DNA of 64,000 nucleotides, taken from assembly GCF_030062155.1 (NCBI RefSeq), contig NZ_CP118269.1:1116001-1180000 (forward strand), in the 5' to 3' direction. The notes under the pieces were generated by a model, which worked only from the letters and a program-made list of their open reading frames with translations, had not been told where the DNA came from and did not search any database. The stretch's first letter is position 1; each line of letters starts with the position of its first letter. Source of the DNA: Pantoea sp. Lij88. Lineage in GTDB: Bacteria; Pseudomonadota; Gammaproteobacteria; Enterobacterales; Enterobacteriaceae. The translations under genes were made by a program, and so were the position numbers. This document shows positions 20,833 through 32,536 of this stretch, piece by piece.

Positions 20833-21513
20833 ATGAAAATTCTGCTTGTTGATGATGATGTCGAATTAGGCACGATGTTAAGCCAGTACCTGATCGCCGA
20901 AGGGTTTGATGCTCAGCTGGTTCTGACCGGCAGCGCCGGGATTCAGGGCGCGCTGTCCGGAGAGTTTACCGCCATGATTCTGGATATCATGCTGCCCGAC
21001 ATGAGCGGTATTGATGTGTTGCGTCAGGTGCGCCAGAACAGCCGGATACCGGTCATCATGCTGACTGCCAAAGGCGACAATATTGATCGCGTGATCGGTC
21101 TGGAGATGGGTGCGGATGACTATATGCCTAAGCCCTGTTATCCCCGCGAGCTGGTGGCCCGTCTGCGCGCGGTATTGCGTCGTTTCGAAGAGCAGGTGCC
21201 GCAGCCAGATGCTAAAGAGCCGCTGCGCTGGGGCGAGCTGACGCTGAATCCCGCCACCCGCATGAGCGAATGGCAGGGCCGGACCTTCGATCTGACTGCG
21301 TCGGAATTTAATCTGCTGGATTTGCTGCTGCGCGCGCCGGACAGAGTGGTTTCGAAAGATGAGCTCTCTGAAAAGGGGCTGGGGCGTCCGCGCGAAGCCT
21401 ATGATCGCAGTGTCGATGTCCATATCAGCAACATCCGTCAGAAGCTCAGCGCATTAACCGCTGACAGCATCAACATCGAAACCGTTCGCAGCATCGGTTA
21501 CCGCATTCGATGA
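20833..21513 (+). CDS. OmpR-family response regulator, CpxR-like
   Basis: A 226-residue regulator with a receiver domain (acidic residues D7-D9, phospho-acceptor D51 in MILDIMLPDMSG, conserved Lys in YMPKPCYPREL) and a C-terminal winged helix (LTASEFNLLDLLLRAPDRVVSKDEL ... VDVHISNIRQKL). It resembles CpxR in parts (KILLVDDD, GADDYMPKP, RELVARLRAVLRR) but is clearly a different protein. It overlaps the downstream kinase by 4 bp, so the two form one system. Target genes and signal are unknown. It sits between cysM and crr, where E. coli has no two-component system. Confidence 0.88.
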   Translation: MKILLVDDDVELGTMLSQYLIAEGFDAQLVLTGSAGIQGALSGEFTAMILDIMLPDMSGIDVLRQVRQNSRIPVIMLTAKGDNIDRVIGLEMGADDYMPKPCYPRELVARLRAVLRRFEEQVPQPDAKEPLRWGELTLNPATRMSEWQGRTFDLTASEFNLLDLLLRAPDRVVSKDELSEKGLGRPREAYDRSVDVHISNIRQKLSALTADSINIETVRSIGYRIR

Positions 21514-22850
21514 GGCAGAGTTACCGTGGGCGCATGTTCTGGAAGATCTTCATCGGCTTCTGGATCGTTTTTGTCATCATGAGCCAGCTCATCTGGCTCG
21601 GCTTCACGCTCTCCGGTAAACGGCACGAACCGCCTGAAATCCTCGCTATCCGTCGCATTGTGGATCTGCAGATGACCTCTGCCGCGTCGGTGCTGGAGCG
21701 TGCCGGGCCTGAGGCACTCAATGCGATGCTGTCGGACTGGGATAGCAGCGACCGGCAGTTTTTCCACGTGACGCAGCAGGCAAAATCGCCACAGTCACAA
21801 AACAGCGGCAACCTGGATTACGTAGGGCGTCTTCCTGAAGAGGTAGTGCGCTGGGTTCGCGGTGCCGATGGCAAAGAGTATCAGCTGCGCTACGACCTGG
21901 ATGGCATGCGTAAAGACAGCACGCATAACATGATGCCGCGAAAATTCCTGAATATCCCTGAGCCGATGTTTATCTTCGCCGGTTCGGTGGGGTTACTGTT
22001 CAGCCTGCTGCTGGCCTGGAATCTGACGCGCCCCATGCGTCAACTGCGGGAAGGATTTTCCCGCGTGGCTGAAGGTGATTTAAGCGTGCGGCTGTTCCCG
22101 GTCATGCGTAAGCGCCATGACGAAATCTCAAACGTCGCAGAAGCCTTTGATGCCATGGTTGAGCGGCTGGATACACTGGTACGCGCCCGTGAAGAGCTGC
22201 TGCACGATATCTCGCATGAGCTTCGTTCACCGCTGGCACGACTGCAGCTGGCGACCGGACTGGCGAGACAGACGCCAGAAAGCGTGAACTGTTCGCTTGA
22301 TCGCATCGATGAAGAGGCGCGCCGGCTGGATAAGATGATCGGCGAACTGCTGACGCTGTCGCGGGCCGAGCACGAAAGCATTCCGGATGAGCAATATTTT
22401 GACCTGATCGGTTTGCTGCAGGCGGTGATCACTGATGTCCGTTATGAAGCGCAGATCCCTGGCGTGCAGGTAGAATTCCAGGTCGGGAATCAGGCCGATT
22501 ATACCGTGCGGGGCAACGCAGAGCTGATACGTCGCGGCATCGAGAACGTGCTACGTAACGCGCTGCGTTACTCCCTGCCAGGCCAGCGGATTGAGGTTGA
22601 TTTGCGTGCAGAGCAGCAGTGGCTGGCGATTCAGGTGCGCGATCAGGGGCCAGGCGTCGATGAGGAGAAACTCTCCAGCATCTTCGATCCATTTGTGCGG
22701 GTGAATTCGCCGCTGATGGGCAAAGGTTATGGTCTGGGACTGGCGATCGTGCGCAAGGTGGTGCTGGCACATCATGGTGAAGTTGAGGCCCGGAACCGGC
22801 CGGAAGGCGGACTGGAACTGACGCTGCGTCTGCCACACTGGCAGCCCTGA
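21510..22850 (+). CDS. Sensor histidine kinase, CpxA-like
   Basis: A 446-residue inner-membrane kinase. It has TM1 at ~10-34, a periplasmic loop of ~115 residues, TM2 at ~150-172, HAMP, and an H-box ELLHDISHELRSPLARLQL. The N-box is IENVLRNALRYS and the ATP-lid motifs are RDQGPGVDEE and GKGYGLGLAIVRKVV. The kinase core is CpxA-like (HDISHELRSPL, RPMRQL), while the periplasmic loop looks unrelated and should define the signal. ATG overlaps the regulator stop (ATGA). A second in-frame ATG lies 8 codons in. Confidence 0.88.
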   Translation: MRQSYRGRMFWKIFIGFWIVFVIMSQLIWLGFTLSGKRHEPPEILAIRRIVDLQMTSAASVLERAGPEALNAMLSDWDSSDRQFFHVTQQAKSPQSQNSGNLDYVGRLPEEVVRWVRGADGKEYQLRYDLDGMRKDSTHNMMPRKFLNIPEPMFIFAGSVGLLFSLLLAWNLTRPMRQLREGFSRVAEGDLSVRLFPVMRKRHDEISNVAEAFDAMVERLDTLVRAREELLHDISHELRSPLARLQLATGLARQTPESVNCSLDRIDEEARRLDKMIGELLTLSRAEHESIPDEQYFDLIGLLQAVITDVRYEAQIPGVQVEFQVGNQADYTVRGNAELIRRGIENVLRNALRYSLPGQRIEVDLRAEQQWLAIQVRDQGPGVDEEKLSSIFDPFVRVNSPLMGKGYGLGLAIVRKVVLAHHGEVEARNRPEGGLELTLRLPHWQP

Positions 22851-22872
22851 AAACGTATACCGCAGAAACGAT

Positions 22873-22894
22873 AACGGCACCCGAGGGTGCCGTT
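22873..22894. terminator. Shared hairpin between the sensor kinase and crr
   Basis: Perfect 10-bp inverted repeat AACGGCACCC/GGGTGCCGTT between two convergent genes; probably serves both, though T-runs are short on each side. Confidence 0.75.
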
Positions 22895-22911
22895 AAGTTA
22901 TAAACGAATGC

Positions 22912-23412
22912 TTACTTTCTGATGCGAATCACCGGCGTTTCGCCGACGGTGACCTGGCCAGACAGCTTAACCAATTCCTTGATCTCATCCATGTTGGAGA
23001 TGACAACCGGTGTCAGGGTTGATTTCGCTTTCTCTTCCAGCAACGGCAGATCGAACTCGATAACCACGTCGCCTTTTTTGACCTTCTGGCCTTCTTCAGC
23101 GATGCGTTTGAAGCCTTCACCTTTCAGTTCAACCGTATCGATACCGAAGTGGACGAACAGCTCAATGCCGTTGTCTGATTCGATCGAAAAAGCGTGATTG
23201 GTTTCAAAAATCTTACCGATAGTGCCATCCACAGGCGCAACCATTTTGTTGCCGCTGGGTTTGATCGCAATACCGTCGCCCACGATTTTCTCTGCAAACA
23301 CCACATCTGGTACGTCTTCAATGTTCACGATTTCGCCTGACAGAGGCGCTACGATGTCGATTGTCCCAGCGCTATCCGTTTTTTCGCCAAAAAGTTTAGA
23401 AAACAAACCCAT
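22912..23412 (-). CDS. crr: Glucose-specific PTS enzyme IIA (Crr)
   Basis: A 166-residue cytoplasmic phosphocarrier (E. coli 169). It takes phosphate from HPr and passes it to the glucose IIBC protein, and in its two forms regulates adenylate cyclase and sugar permeases. The phosphorylated histidine is in [17 protein letters not shown]; the second active-site His is in [11 protein letters not shown]. The N-terminal amphipathic helix is three residues shorter than in E. coli. It is the last gene of ptsH-ptsI-crr, 42 bp after ptsI. Confidence 0.96.
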   Translation of the reverse strand: MGLFSKLFGEKTDSAGTIDIVAPLSGEIVNIEDVPDVVFAEKIVGDGIAIKPSGNKMVAPVDGTIGKIFETNHAFSIESDNGIELFVHFGIDTVELKGEGFKRIAEEGQKVKKGDVVIEFDLPLLEEKAKSTLTPVVISNMDEIKELVKLSGQVTVGETPVIRIRK

Positions 23413-23454
23413 GATCTTCTCCTAAGCAGTAATTTGGGGCCAGCATCATGCAGA

Positions 23455-25182
23455 TTAGCAGAGCGTCTTTTCCTTAATGAACTTGTTGACCAGGTTCATT
23501 AAGTCTTCCGCCGTCGGTTGAGCCAGTGCCTGCTCTGCCAATGCCTTCGCATCTTCAAAATTAGTATTACGAATGATTTTCTTGATGCCAGGGATAGAAA
23601 TGGCACTCATGCTGAACTCGTCCAGCCCCATTCCCAGTAACAGTAGTGTAGCACGTTCATCACCTGCCAGCTCACCACACATGCCGGTCCATTTACCTTC
23701 AGCGTGAGATGCATCAATGACTTGCTTGATTAAGTTAAGCACAGACGGCGTCATTGGGTTGTACAGGTGTGAGATCAAATCATTACCACGATCGACCGCC
23801 AGAGTATACTGCGTCAGATCGTTTGTCCCAATACTGAAGAAGTCGACTTCCTTCGCAAGATGATGCGCAATCACGGCTGAAGCCGGGGTTTCCACCATGA
23901 TGCCCACTTCGATGCTCTCATCGAAGGCTTTACCTTCTTCACGCAACTGCGTTTTCAGCAGTTCCAGTTCCGCTTTCAGGCTGCGCACTTCTTCAACCGA
24001 AATGATCATCGGGAACATGATGCGCAGTTTACCGAAGGAGGAGGCGCGCAGGATGGCACGCAGCTGTGCATGCAGAATCTCTTTGCGGTCCATGGCGATA
24101 CGAATCGCGCGCCAGCCGAGGAACGGGTTCTCTTCTTTCGGCAGGTTCATGTACGGCAGATCTTTGTCGCCACCGATATCCATGGTACGTACGATAACGG
24201 CCTGTGAACCCATCGCTTCAGCGACGGCTTTATACGCCTGGAACTGCTCTTCTTCGCTTGGCAGAGAGTCACGGTCCATGAACAGGAATTCGGTACGGTA
24301 GAGGCCTACACCTTCAGCACCGTTACGCTCAGCACCGGCGATATCGCGCACGGTACCGATGTTGGCGCAGACTTCAACCTGATGACCATCCAGCGTGACG
24401 GCTGGCAGATCTTTCAGCTTGGCTAATTCGTGTTTTTCCGACAGATACTGGTTCTGTACGGCTTTCAGCTCTTCCTGAATCGCTTCTGAAGGATTGACGT
24501 GAATCGCGTTGTTAACGCCATCCAGGATCAGGAAATCGCCGTTTTTAACCGTGACGGTCACATTGCCGGTTCCGACAATTGCTGGGATTTCCAGCGAGCG
24601 CGCCATGATTGAGGTATGTGAGGTACGGCCACCCAGATCGGTGATAAAGCCCAGCACCTTTTTCAGGTTCAGCTGTGCAGTTTCTGACGGCGTTAAATCT
24701 TTGGCCACCAGAATGGATTCGTCCGGAATCGCGCTCAGGTCAACGATGTGCAGACCGAGGATGTTTTGCAGCAGACGCTTACCGATGTCACGTACGTCAG
24801 CCGCACGCTCTTTCAGGTATTCGTCATCTAACTCTTCCAGCGCTTTCGCCTGGCCATCAATGACAGAGTTGGCAGCAGCATCGGCAGAAGCGTGATCTTT
24901 TTTGATCAGATCGATGATTTCCTGCTCCAGCTCTTCATCTTCCAGCAACATAATGTGGCCTTCGAAGATTGATGCTTTCTCTTCACCGAGGGTTTCAGCT
25001 GCTTTGACGCGAATCGCTCCCAGTTGTAATGCCGCTTTGCTACGGCCATCGAGGAAGCGCTGGACTTCCTGCTCAACCTGGTCATCAGAAATTTTCTTAC
25101 GGTTGATGACGATCTCGTCTTCTTTCAGCAGCAGAGCTTTGCCGAAAGCGATACCTGGTGATGCTAAAATGCCTGAAATCAT
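23455..25182 (-). CDS. ptsI: PTS enzyme I
   Basis: A 575-residue phosphoenolpyruvate-protein phosphotransferase, the same length as in E. coli. It autophosphorylates from PEP on the histidine in [13 protein letters not shown] (His189 by alignment) and hands the phosphate to HPr. The PEP-binding TIM barrel has [26 protein letters not shown] and the cysteine-containing MCGELAGD. It is the central gene of the pts operon; the gap from ptsH is unusually long (161 bp). Confidence 0.96.
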   Translation of the reverse strand: MISGILASPGIAFGKALLLKEDEIVINRKKISDDQVEQEVQRFLDGRSKAALQLGAIRVKAAETLGEEKASIFEGHIMLLEDEELEQEIIDLIKKDHASADAAANSVIDGQAKALEELDDEYLKERAADVRDIGKRLLQNILGLHIVDLSAIPDESILVAKDLTPSETAQLNLKKVLGFITDLGGRTSHTSIMARSLEIPAIVGTGNVTVTVKNGDFLILDGVNNAIHVNPSEAIQEELKAVQNQYLSEKHELAKLKDLPAVTLDGHQVEVCANIGTVRDIAGAERNGAEGVGLYRTEFLFMDRDSLPSEEEQFQAYKAVAEAMGSQAVIVRTMDIGGDKDLPYMNLPKEENPFLGWRAIRIAMDRKEILHAQLRAILRASSFGKLRIMFPMIISVEEVRSLKAELELLKTQLREEGKAFDESIEVGIMVETPASAVIAHHLAKEVDFFSIGTNDLTQYTLAVDRGNDLISHLYNPMTPSVLNLIKQVIDASHAEGKWTGMCGELAGDERATLLLLGMGLDEFSMSAISIPGIKKIIRNTNFEDAKALAEQALAQPTAEDLMNLVNKFIKEKTLC

Positions 25183-25264
25183 AACGCTACCTTTTAATCA
25201 CGATGGCTGATGGGACTCTATGCGGTGCCATTGTCGCGGGACACGTACTCTACGAAAGCAATAA

Positions 25265-25283
25265 CGCGGACAGATTGTCCGCG
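25265..25283 (-). promoter_or_regulatory. Hairpin in the ptsH-ptsI intergenic spacer
   Basis: Perfect 8-bp stem CGCGGACA/TGTCCGCG with a 3-nt loop in the middle of the 161-bp gap. On the transcribed strand it is followed by GTTATTGCTTT, which is not a strong T-run. It could be an RNase site, a stabilising structure, or a partial terminator that sets the HPr to enzyme I ratio. Confidence 0.45.
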
Positions 25284-25343
25284 ATCAAGATGTTTGCACT
25301 CAATGGCGCAGAGGAGTCGATTGGCTGGCGAGCTGAGCGGAGA

Positions 25344-25601
25344 TTACTCCAGTTCAGCCATCAGTTTGACCAGATGCTCAACTGCTTTCTGCTCGTCTTC
25401 ACCTTCCGCGGAAAGGGTCACAACCGTTCCCTGGGTTAAGCCCAGTGTCTGCAGCTTGAACAGGCTTTTCGCGCTCGCTGATTTACCGTTAGAGGTCACG
25501 GTAATTTCTGACTGGAAAGCTTTGGCTTCTTTTACGAATTGCGCAGCTGGGCGAGTATGCAGACCGTTTGGTGCAGTAATGGTAACTTCTTGCTGGAACA
25601 T
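25344..25601 (-). CDS. ptsH: Phosphocarrier protein HPr
   Basis: An 85-residue protein identical in layout to E. coli HPr. The active-site His15 lies in [17 protein letters not shown] and the Ser46 site lies in [11 protein letters not shown]. It carries phosphate from enzyme I to sugar-specific IIA proteins. It is the first gene of ptsH-ptsI-crr and has GGGGAAATAGA directly upstream of the ATG. Confidence 0.96.
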   Translation of the reverse strand: MFQQEVTITAPNGLHTRPAAQFVKEAKAFQSEITVTSNGKSASAKSLFKLQTLGLTQGTVVTLSAEGEDEQKAVEHLVKLMAELE

Positions 25602-25805
25602 TCTATTTCCCCAACGTTATCAGGATGAGTGTTATGGATCTAAAGTCTAGCCTGGAGCCTTCACTTTAGCCTGTGTAGGTGCGCGGGTATAGCTTCATGC
25701 TGACCAAAGACGCGCATGCGTCAAATCTACAATCCGTTGCGTCTCAAAACCGATTCTACACGTCACCGGTTAATTATGCCGTGATTCGCCGTTTCACTGA
25801 ATCCG

Positions 25806-25819
25806 TAAATCGATTCAGC
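25806..25819 (-). promoter_or_regulatory. Cra (FruR) binding site upstream of ptsHI
   Basis: On the minus strand the site reads GCTGAATCGATTTA, which fits every position of the Cra consensus RSTGAAWCSNTHHW. E. coli ptsHI is a known Cra target with a closely similar site. It lies 205 bp upstream of ptsH. The remainder of the 387-bp gap contains the ptsH promoter area, with a TAGACT -10-like box at 25644-25649 resembling E. coli ptsH P1, and the cysK terminator. Confidence 0.65.
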
Positions 25820-25933
25820 TTGATCCACTTCAAGCGCGGATTAATTTCAGGCATCGAAATAATTGGCAGTCTGAATACCAGATCGGCGTCACTGAAATCA
25901 ATCTGCCGGGTGATGAAAGTGAGATCTGCACCA

Positions 25934-25962
25934 CAAAAAAGCACCCGACCGGGTGCTTTTTT
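25934..25962. terminator. Bidirectional-looking terminator after cysK
   Basis: GCACCC/GGGTGC stem flanked by seven A on one side and six T on the other. It is 27 bp after the cysK stop and would terminate cysK on the minus strand. Confidence 0.88.
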
Positions 25963-25988
25963 CTCCATTTTCAGACTATCCGCCTCTG

Positions 25989-26957
25989 CTACTGAAGCTC
26001 TTTTTCAGTGAAGAGATCGGCGAACAGCGCGGTACTCAGATAGCGTTCACCAGAGGAGGGGAGAATCACCACAATGTTCTTGTTCGCGAAGGTTTCATCT
26101 TCCTGCAGCTTCAGCGCCGCAGCGACGGCTGCACCGGATGAGATACCGGCCAGAATACCTTCCTCTTCCATCAGCCTGCGCGCCGTGCTGATCGCTTCTT
26201 CGTTGGTGATGGCTACCACGCGGTCAACCAGATTCAGCTCCAGGTTGCCCGGAATAAAGCCTGCGCCGATACCCTGAATTTTGTGTGGGCCGGGTTTGAT
26301 CTCTTCACCCGCCAGCGCCTGAGCAATCACCGGTGAATCGGTTGGCTCAACCGCGACCGTAATCAGATCTTTCTTGCCTTTGGTGTTCTTGATGTAGCGG
26401 CTCACGCCAGTCAGTGTTCCGCCGGTGCCCACACCCGCAATGAACACATCTACTTCACCATCGGTGTCTTCCCAGATTTCCGGGCCGGTGGTCTTTTCAT
26501 GGATTTCCGGGTTAGCCGGGTTGCTGAACTGCTGCAACAGCACATATTTGTCCGGATCGCTGGCGACAATCTCTTCCGCTTTGCCGATAGCGCCTTTCAT
26601 GCCTTTGGCGCCTTCAGTCAGCACCAGCTTCGCGCCCAGTGCTTTCAGCAATTTACGGCGTTCCACTGACATGGTTTCAGGCATGGTCAGCGTGAGTTTA
26701 TAACCGCGCGCAGCGGCAACGTAGGCCAGGGCGATACCGGTGTTACCGCTGGTCGGTTCAACCAGCTCAATGCCGGGTTTCAGAATACCGCGCTTCTCTG
26801 CGTCCCAAATCATATTGGCACCGATACGGCATTTAATGCTGAAGCTCGGGTTACGGGATTCAACTTTCGCAAGAATGCGGCCGTTACCGATGCGGTTCAG
26901 TCGAACCAGCGGCGTATGACCAATTGTCAAAGAGTTGTCTTCATAGATCTTACTCAT
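25989..26957 (-). CDS. cysK: Cysteine synthase A (O-acetylserine sulfhydrylase CysK)
   Basis: A 322-residue PLP enzyme that forms cysteine from O-acetylserine and sulfide. The PLP lysine is in [16 protein letters not shown], the phosphate loop is [17 protein letters not shown], and [16 protein letters not shown] lines the active site. [14 protein letters not shown] and the C-terminal extension are CysK-specific and separate it from CysM. It is followed upstream on the same strand by cysZ, as in E. coli. Confidence 0.95.
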   Translation of the reverse strand: MSKIYEDNSLTIGHTPLVRLNRIGNGRILAKVESRNPSFSIKCRIGANMIWDAEKRGILKPGIELVEPTSGNTGIALAYVAAARGYKLTLTMPETMSVERRKLLKALGAKLVLTEGAKGMKGAIGKAEEIVASDPDKYVLLQQFSNPANPEIHEKTTGPEIWEDTDGEVDVFIAGVGTGGTLTGVSRYIKNTKGKKDLITVAVEPTDSPVIAQALAGEEIKPGPHKIQGIGAGFIPGNLELNLVDRVVAITNEEAISTARRLMEEEGILAGISSGAAVAAALKLQEDETFANKNIVVILPSSGERYLSTALFADLFTEKELQ

Positions 26958-27098
26958 AGCCTGCCCTTAACTGTATGAATTATTGGGAACCCTATGAGCA
27001 TACCTGTTCTGCCTGGGGGCGGAAGGAAAGAAATCGTATATCTATATGTCCCCCGGCAATAAGCCCTGCAAAAAAGAGCATAAGGCGCGCTGAACAGT

Positions 27099-27866
27099 CT
27101 ACCGCACCTCACTGCGGGCCAGCTGTGGCCGGTAGCGATCGACCCACATGGCGGTGGCACCGCAGACAGCAACCGGCATGATGACCAGGTTCAGAATCGG
27201 AATCATGGTGAACAGGCTGGTGAGCGCGCCAAACTGCATATTGGCCGTTTTATGCCGACGCAGGGCGTTACGCATCTGCTGAAAGGGCACTTTATGGTTG
27301 TCGAACGGATAGTCGCAATACTGAATGGATAACATCCAGGCGCTGAACAGGAACCACAGGACCGGCGCAACCGTCTGACCAAAACCCGGGATGAAGTAGA
27401 GCAGCAGCAGTCCCAGCGCGCGGGGCAGGTAATAGCCCAGTTTTTGCATCTCGCGCTTCATGATGCGCGGCACATCTTTAATCATCCCGGCCCAGCCGCT
27501 GTCGGGCAGCGGTTTACCGGTCAGGCGGCCTTCAAGCTGCTCGGCCAGCAGGCCGCAAAAAGGGGCGGCAATCAGGTTTGCCAGCGTCGAAAAGAAGTAG
27601 CTAAACACCAGCACAATCGCAATCACCGACAGCGGCCACAACAGATAGCTCAGCCACTGCAGCCAGTCAGGAATATGGGCCATCAGGCGCGGGATCCAGT
27701 CACCGAGCCGATAGAACAGCCAGACGAATGCGCCGCCCAGCATGATGATGTTGATCAGCAGCGGCATCACCACAAAGCGGCGAATGCCAGGGAGACGGAC
27801 CAGTTTCCAGCCCTTGCTAAAGTAGTGCACGCCGTTAAAATTTGAGACGGAATTCTCAAGGGCCAT
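27099..27866 (-). CDS. cysZ: Sulfate transporter CysZ
   Basis: A 255-residue membrane protein (E. coli CysZ 253) with hydrophobic segments near 33-50, 68-90, 145-165 and 205-235. [21 protein letters not shown] at the start and [25 protein letters not shown] C-terminus ([20 protein letters not shown]) are family hallmarks. It imports sulfate for cysteine synthesis. It is divergent from zipA across 218 bp and 141 bp upstream of cysK. Confidence 0.94.
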   Translation of the reverse strand: MALENSVSNFNGVHYFSKGWKLVRLPGIRRFVVMPLLINIIMLGGAFVWLFYRLGDWIPRLMAHIPDWLQWLSYLLWPLSVIAIVLVFSYFFSTLANLIAAPFCGLLAEQLEGRLTGKPLPDSGWAGMIKDVPRIMKREMQKLGYYLPRALGLLLLYFIPGFGQTVAPVLWFLFSAWMLSIQYCDYPFDNHKVPFQQMRNALRRHKTANMQFGALTSLFTMIPILNLVIMPVAVCGATAMWVDRYRPQLARSEVR

Positions 27867-28084
27867 AAAGCCAATTCTCCTGAAGGTGTTAAGGCGCGCT
27901 CACTATAACCTGGCTTTTTCTCCAGGCCAGGTGCCGTTTGGGTAAAAAAACAGCGAAAAAGCGTGGGTTGCCTATCTTATTTGTCAGAAAATACTGCACA
28001 GACTTGCACTTGTGTAGCAGGGCAAATACAGTTAGAGGATAAAGTTTGCCGCGGTGGCAAGGTATTGGAACAACAGAGAATACA

Positions 28085-29089
28085 ATGATGCAGGATTTGC
28101 GTCTGATATTAATCGTTGTTGGCGCGATCGCCATTATAGCGCTCCTTCTTCACGGGCTGTGGACCAGCCGTAAAGAGCGTTCGTCAGTGTTCCGCGATCG
28201 CCCGCACAAACGTCTAAAACAACGTGATGAACATGATGAGCCGGACCTGATTGACGACGAAGATGACGGCGTCGGCGAGGTTCGTGTTCGTTCTGAGCGC
28301 AACGTCCATCAGGAACCGCGTTTCGATGAGATCCGCGAGCCACAGCCAGAAGCGCCGCGTAAGCAAGCGCCAACTGAGCCTGTGCGTCAGCCTGCGCCAC
28401 GACCCGCACCGCAGCCCGAAACTGAAAGCGATCCGCTTTTCAATTCGGCACCGAAGTCTGCTCCACAGCCGCGCCCTGAACCGGTTCGTCAGCAGCCCGC
28501 ACCGACTTTCGTCGCACCACCCGTTCAGGCCGACCCGCTGCTGGATCTCGATCCACTTGAGTCAGCACAGCCTGCACCGCAGTACCAGGCCGAACCTGAG
28601 CCACAGCCGCAGCCAGAAGTCACACAGGCTCCCGCGCCGGTACCGCCTGCTGCTAAAGCGCCCGCGGAAAAACCGAAAGAAGCAGTCCTCGTGCTGCATG
28701 TTGCTGCACATTCGGGCGGTGAACTCAACGGTGAGGCCCTGCTGCAGGGTATTCTGCAGGCGGGCTTCCAGTTTGGTGAAATGAACATTTTTCATCGTCA
28801 CCTCAGTCCGGCAGGCAGTGGTCCGGTGCTGTTCAGTCTGGCTAACATGGTTAAGCCTGGCTCGTTCAACCCTGACCTGATGACTGATTTCAGCACGCCT
28901 GGCATCTCTATCTTTATGATGGTGCCTTCATATGGTGATGCGAATCAGAACTTCAAGCTGATGCTGCAGTCGGCACAGCGTATCGCTGACGATGTTGGCG
29001 GCGTGGTGCTGGATGATGAGCGTCGCATGATGACGCCACAGAAGCTGGAAACATACAAAGCGCGTATCCGCGATGTGGTTGGCGTCTGA
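28085..29089 (+). CDS. zipA: Cell-division protein ZipA
   Basis: A 334-residue protein that anchors FtsZ to the inner membrane. The N-terminal helix is residues 3-23 ([20 protein letters not shown]). Next come a basic-then-acidic stretch ([12 protein letters not shown] ... DLIDDEDDG) and a long Pro/Gln/Ala-rich linker (~75-205). The C-terminal FtsZ-binding domain is [30 protein letters not shown] ... [20 protein letters not shown] 28085 is chosen because MMQDLRL matches E. coli exactly. The linker sequence differs from E. coli, as is normal. Confidence 0.95.
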   Translation: MMQDLRLILIVVGAIAIIALLLHGLWTSRKERSSVFRDRPHKRLKQRDEHDEPDLIDDEDDGVGEVRVRSERNVHQEPRFDEIREPQPEAPRKQAPTEPVRQPAPRPAPQPETESDPLFNSAPKSAPQPRPEPVRQQPAPTFVAPPVQADPLLDLDPLESAQPAPQYQAEPEPQPQPEVTQAPAPVPPAAKAPAEKPKEAVLVLHVAAHSGGELNGEALLQGILQAGFQFGEMNIFHRHLSPAGSGPVLFSLANMVKPGSFNPDLMTDFSTPGISIFMMVPSYGDANQNFKLMLQSAQRIADDVGGVVLDDERRMMTPQKLETYKARIRDVVGV

Positions 29090-29124
29090 GACCTGAGCTA
29101 ACCGCTATCTGAATTGTTAAAACA

Positions 29125-29149
29125 AACCCCCGCCTGTCGGGGGTTTTTT
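29125..29149 (+). terminator. Terminator after zipA
   Basis: 8-bp stem AACCCCCG/CGGGGGTT with a 5-nt loop and a six-T tract, 16 bp before ligA. Confidence 0.88.
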
Positions 29150-29155
29150 ATCTGA

Positions 29156-31183
<2,028 letters not shown>

Positions 31184-31184
31184 G

Positions 31185-31403
31185 ATGGATGAACATCAGC
31201 TGGTAGCGATAGCCAATACGCCGATGCCATTTGGCAAATATAAAGGGCGGATGCTGATCGATCTGCCTGAGCCTTACCTGCTGTGGTTTGCCCGCAGTGG
31301 CGACTTCCCGTCCGGGTTGCTGGGGGTTTTGATGCAGCTGACCCTGACGATAAAAATAGAGGGTCTGGAAGGATTAGTTAAACCGCTCCAGACCCGCAAG
31401 TAA
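31185..31403 (+). CDS. ypeB: YpeB, DUF3820 small protein
   Basis: A 72-residue protein, the same length as E. coli YpeB, with HQLVAIANTPMPFGKYKGR and LPEPYLLWFARSGDFPSGLLG. Function unknown. The frame also opens with GTG at 31176, but ATG 31185 directly after the ligA stop (TGAGATG) matches the E. coli length. It is very likely co-transcribed with ligA. Confidence 0.9.
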   Translation: MDEHQLVAIANTPMPFGKYKGRMLIDLPEPYLLWFARSGDFPSGLLGVLMQLTLTIKIEGLEGLVKPLQTRK

Positions 31404-31405
31404 AC

Positions 31406-31425
31406 CTGCCCGCGCAGGCGGGCAG
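31406..31425. terminator. Hairpin between ypeB and yfeH
   Basis: 8-bp stem CTGCCCGC/GCGGGCAG with a 4-nt loop between convergent genes. T-tracts are weak on both sides. Confidence 0.6.
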
Positions 31426-31430
31426 CTGGT

Positions 31431-32441
31431 TTACTTCTGTGACTCCATTACCGAATCTTTAACTTTCAGAACCTGCTGTTTCTCATTGGTCCGCTTGTAA
31501 CGTCCGGCGATAAACGAGCAGACCATCAACTGGACCTGATGGAAAATCATCAGTGGCAGCACAATGATCCCCACGGTGCTGGCCGGGAACAGAATGTTCG
31601 CCATCGGCACGCCATTCGCCAGACTCTTCTTCGAGCCACAGAACAGCACCACAATCTCATCGGCACGTTTAAAGCGAAACAGGCGCGAGGCCAGCAGGTT
31701 GATAATCAGCACAGCGGTCAGCAGGATGATGGAACCCGCCACAATCCACAGCAGCGTAATCAGGCCAACGCGATGCCAGATGCCGTTGACCACCGCTTCG
31801 CTGAAGGCGGAATAGACCACCAGCAGAATCGAGGTCTGGTCAGTTTTGCCAATCAGGCTGCGGTGTTTCTCTACCCAGCCACCGATCCAGCGGCGTGACA
31901 GGTGACCCAGAATGAAAGGCACCATCAGTTGCAGCATAATCTTACCGATCTGCTCCAGACCATCGCTCGGCGCGCTGCTGTGAATATCCATCACCAGGTT
32001 CACCAGCAACGGCGAGATAAACACACCCAGCAGGCTCGACGCCGAGGCGCTGCACACTGCGGCTGCGACGTTACCGCCCGCCATGGAGGTAAAGGCGATG
32101 GCGGACTGCACGGTGGCAGGCAGAATACAGAGGTAGATAAAGCCGGTATAAATTTCCGGTCCGACATTCACCGGATGCCACCAGACCAGCAACAGACCCA
32201 GCGCCGGAAACAGCACGAAGGTGCTGAACATAATCCACAGATGCAGTTGCCAGTGACTGCTGCCCGCGATGATCTTTTCACGCGACAGTTTGGCACCGTG
32301 CATAAAGAACAACAGCGCAATCGCAGCCGTTGCGAGGTAGCTGAAGATATCGACGAAGATCCCTTTCGCTGGCAGGAAAGTGGCCAGCAGCACGGTGATG
32401 ATGAGTTTAACCATCATCGGATCGAGTTTTAAAAAGCCCAT
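31431..32441 (-). CDS. yfeH: YfeH, SBF-like bile acid:sodium symporter family protein
   Basis: A 336-residue membrane protein (E. coli YfeH 332) with about ten helices. Family features include LLFFMHGAKLSREKII, YLCILPATVQSAIAFTSMAGGN (the sodium/substrate crossover region) and VVLFCGSKKSLANGVPMANILFP. The transported compound is unknown. It is divergent from the LysR regulator yfeR across 95 bp, the same arrangement as E. coli, so it is the probable YfeR target. Confidence 0.92.
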   Translation of the reverse strand: MGFLKLDPMMVKLIITVLLATFLPAKGIFVDIFSYLATAAIALLFFMHGAKLSREKIIAGSSHWQLHLWIMFSTFVLFPALGLLLVWWHPVNVGPEIYTGFIYLCILPATVQSAIAFTSMAGGNVAAAVCSASASSLLGVFISPLLVNLVMDIHSSAPSDGLEQIGKIMLQLMVPFILGHLSRRWIGGWVEKHRSLIGKTDQTSILLVVYSAFSEAVVNGIWHRVGLITLLWIVAGSIILLTAVLIINLLASRLFRFKRADEIVVLFCGSKKSLANGVPMANILFPASTVGIIVLPLMIFHQVQLMVCSFIAGRYKRTNEKQQVLKVKDSVMESQK

Positions 32442-32496
32442 TGTTAAGATCCGGTAAATTTTTCAATGGCGCGATTGTGCGACAGGTAGTTTTAGA

Positions 32497-32513
32497 AATA
32501 AAATTGATTTATT
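32497..32513. promoter_or_regulatory. Dyad in the yfeH-yfeR divergent promoter region
   Basis: AATAAA-N5-TTTATT inverted repeat, a shape compatible with a LysR-type operator, midway between the two divergent start codons. AT-rich sequence makes chance occurrence possible. Confidence 0.35.
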
Positions 32514-32536
32514 GAATTAATCTATGAGCGAAATCG

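Noticed and set aside
25750..25820. CRP site upstream of ptsHI (GTGA...TCAC on the minus strand)
   Set aside because: The half-sites are 9 bp apart instead of the required 6.
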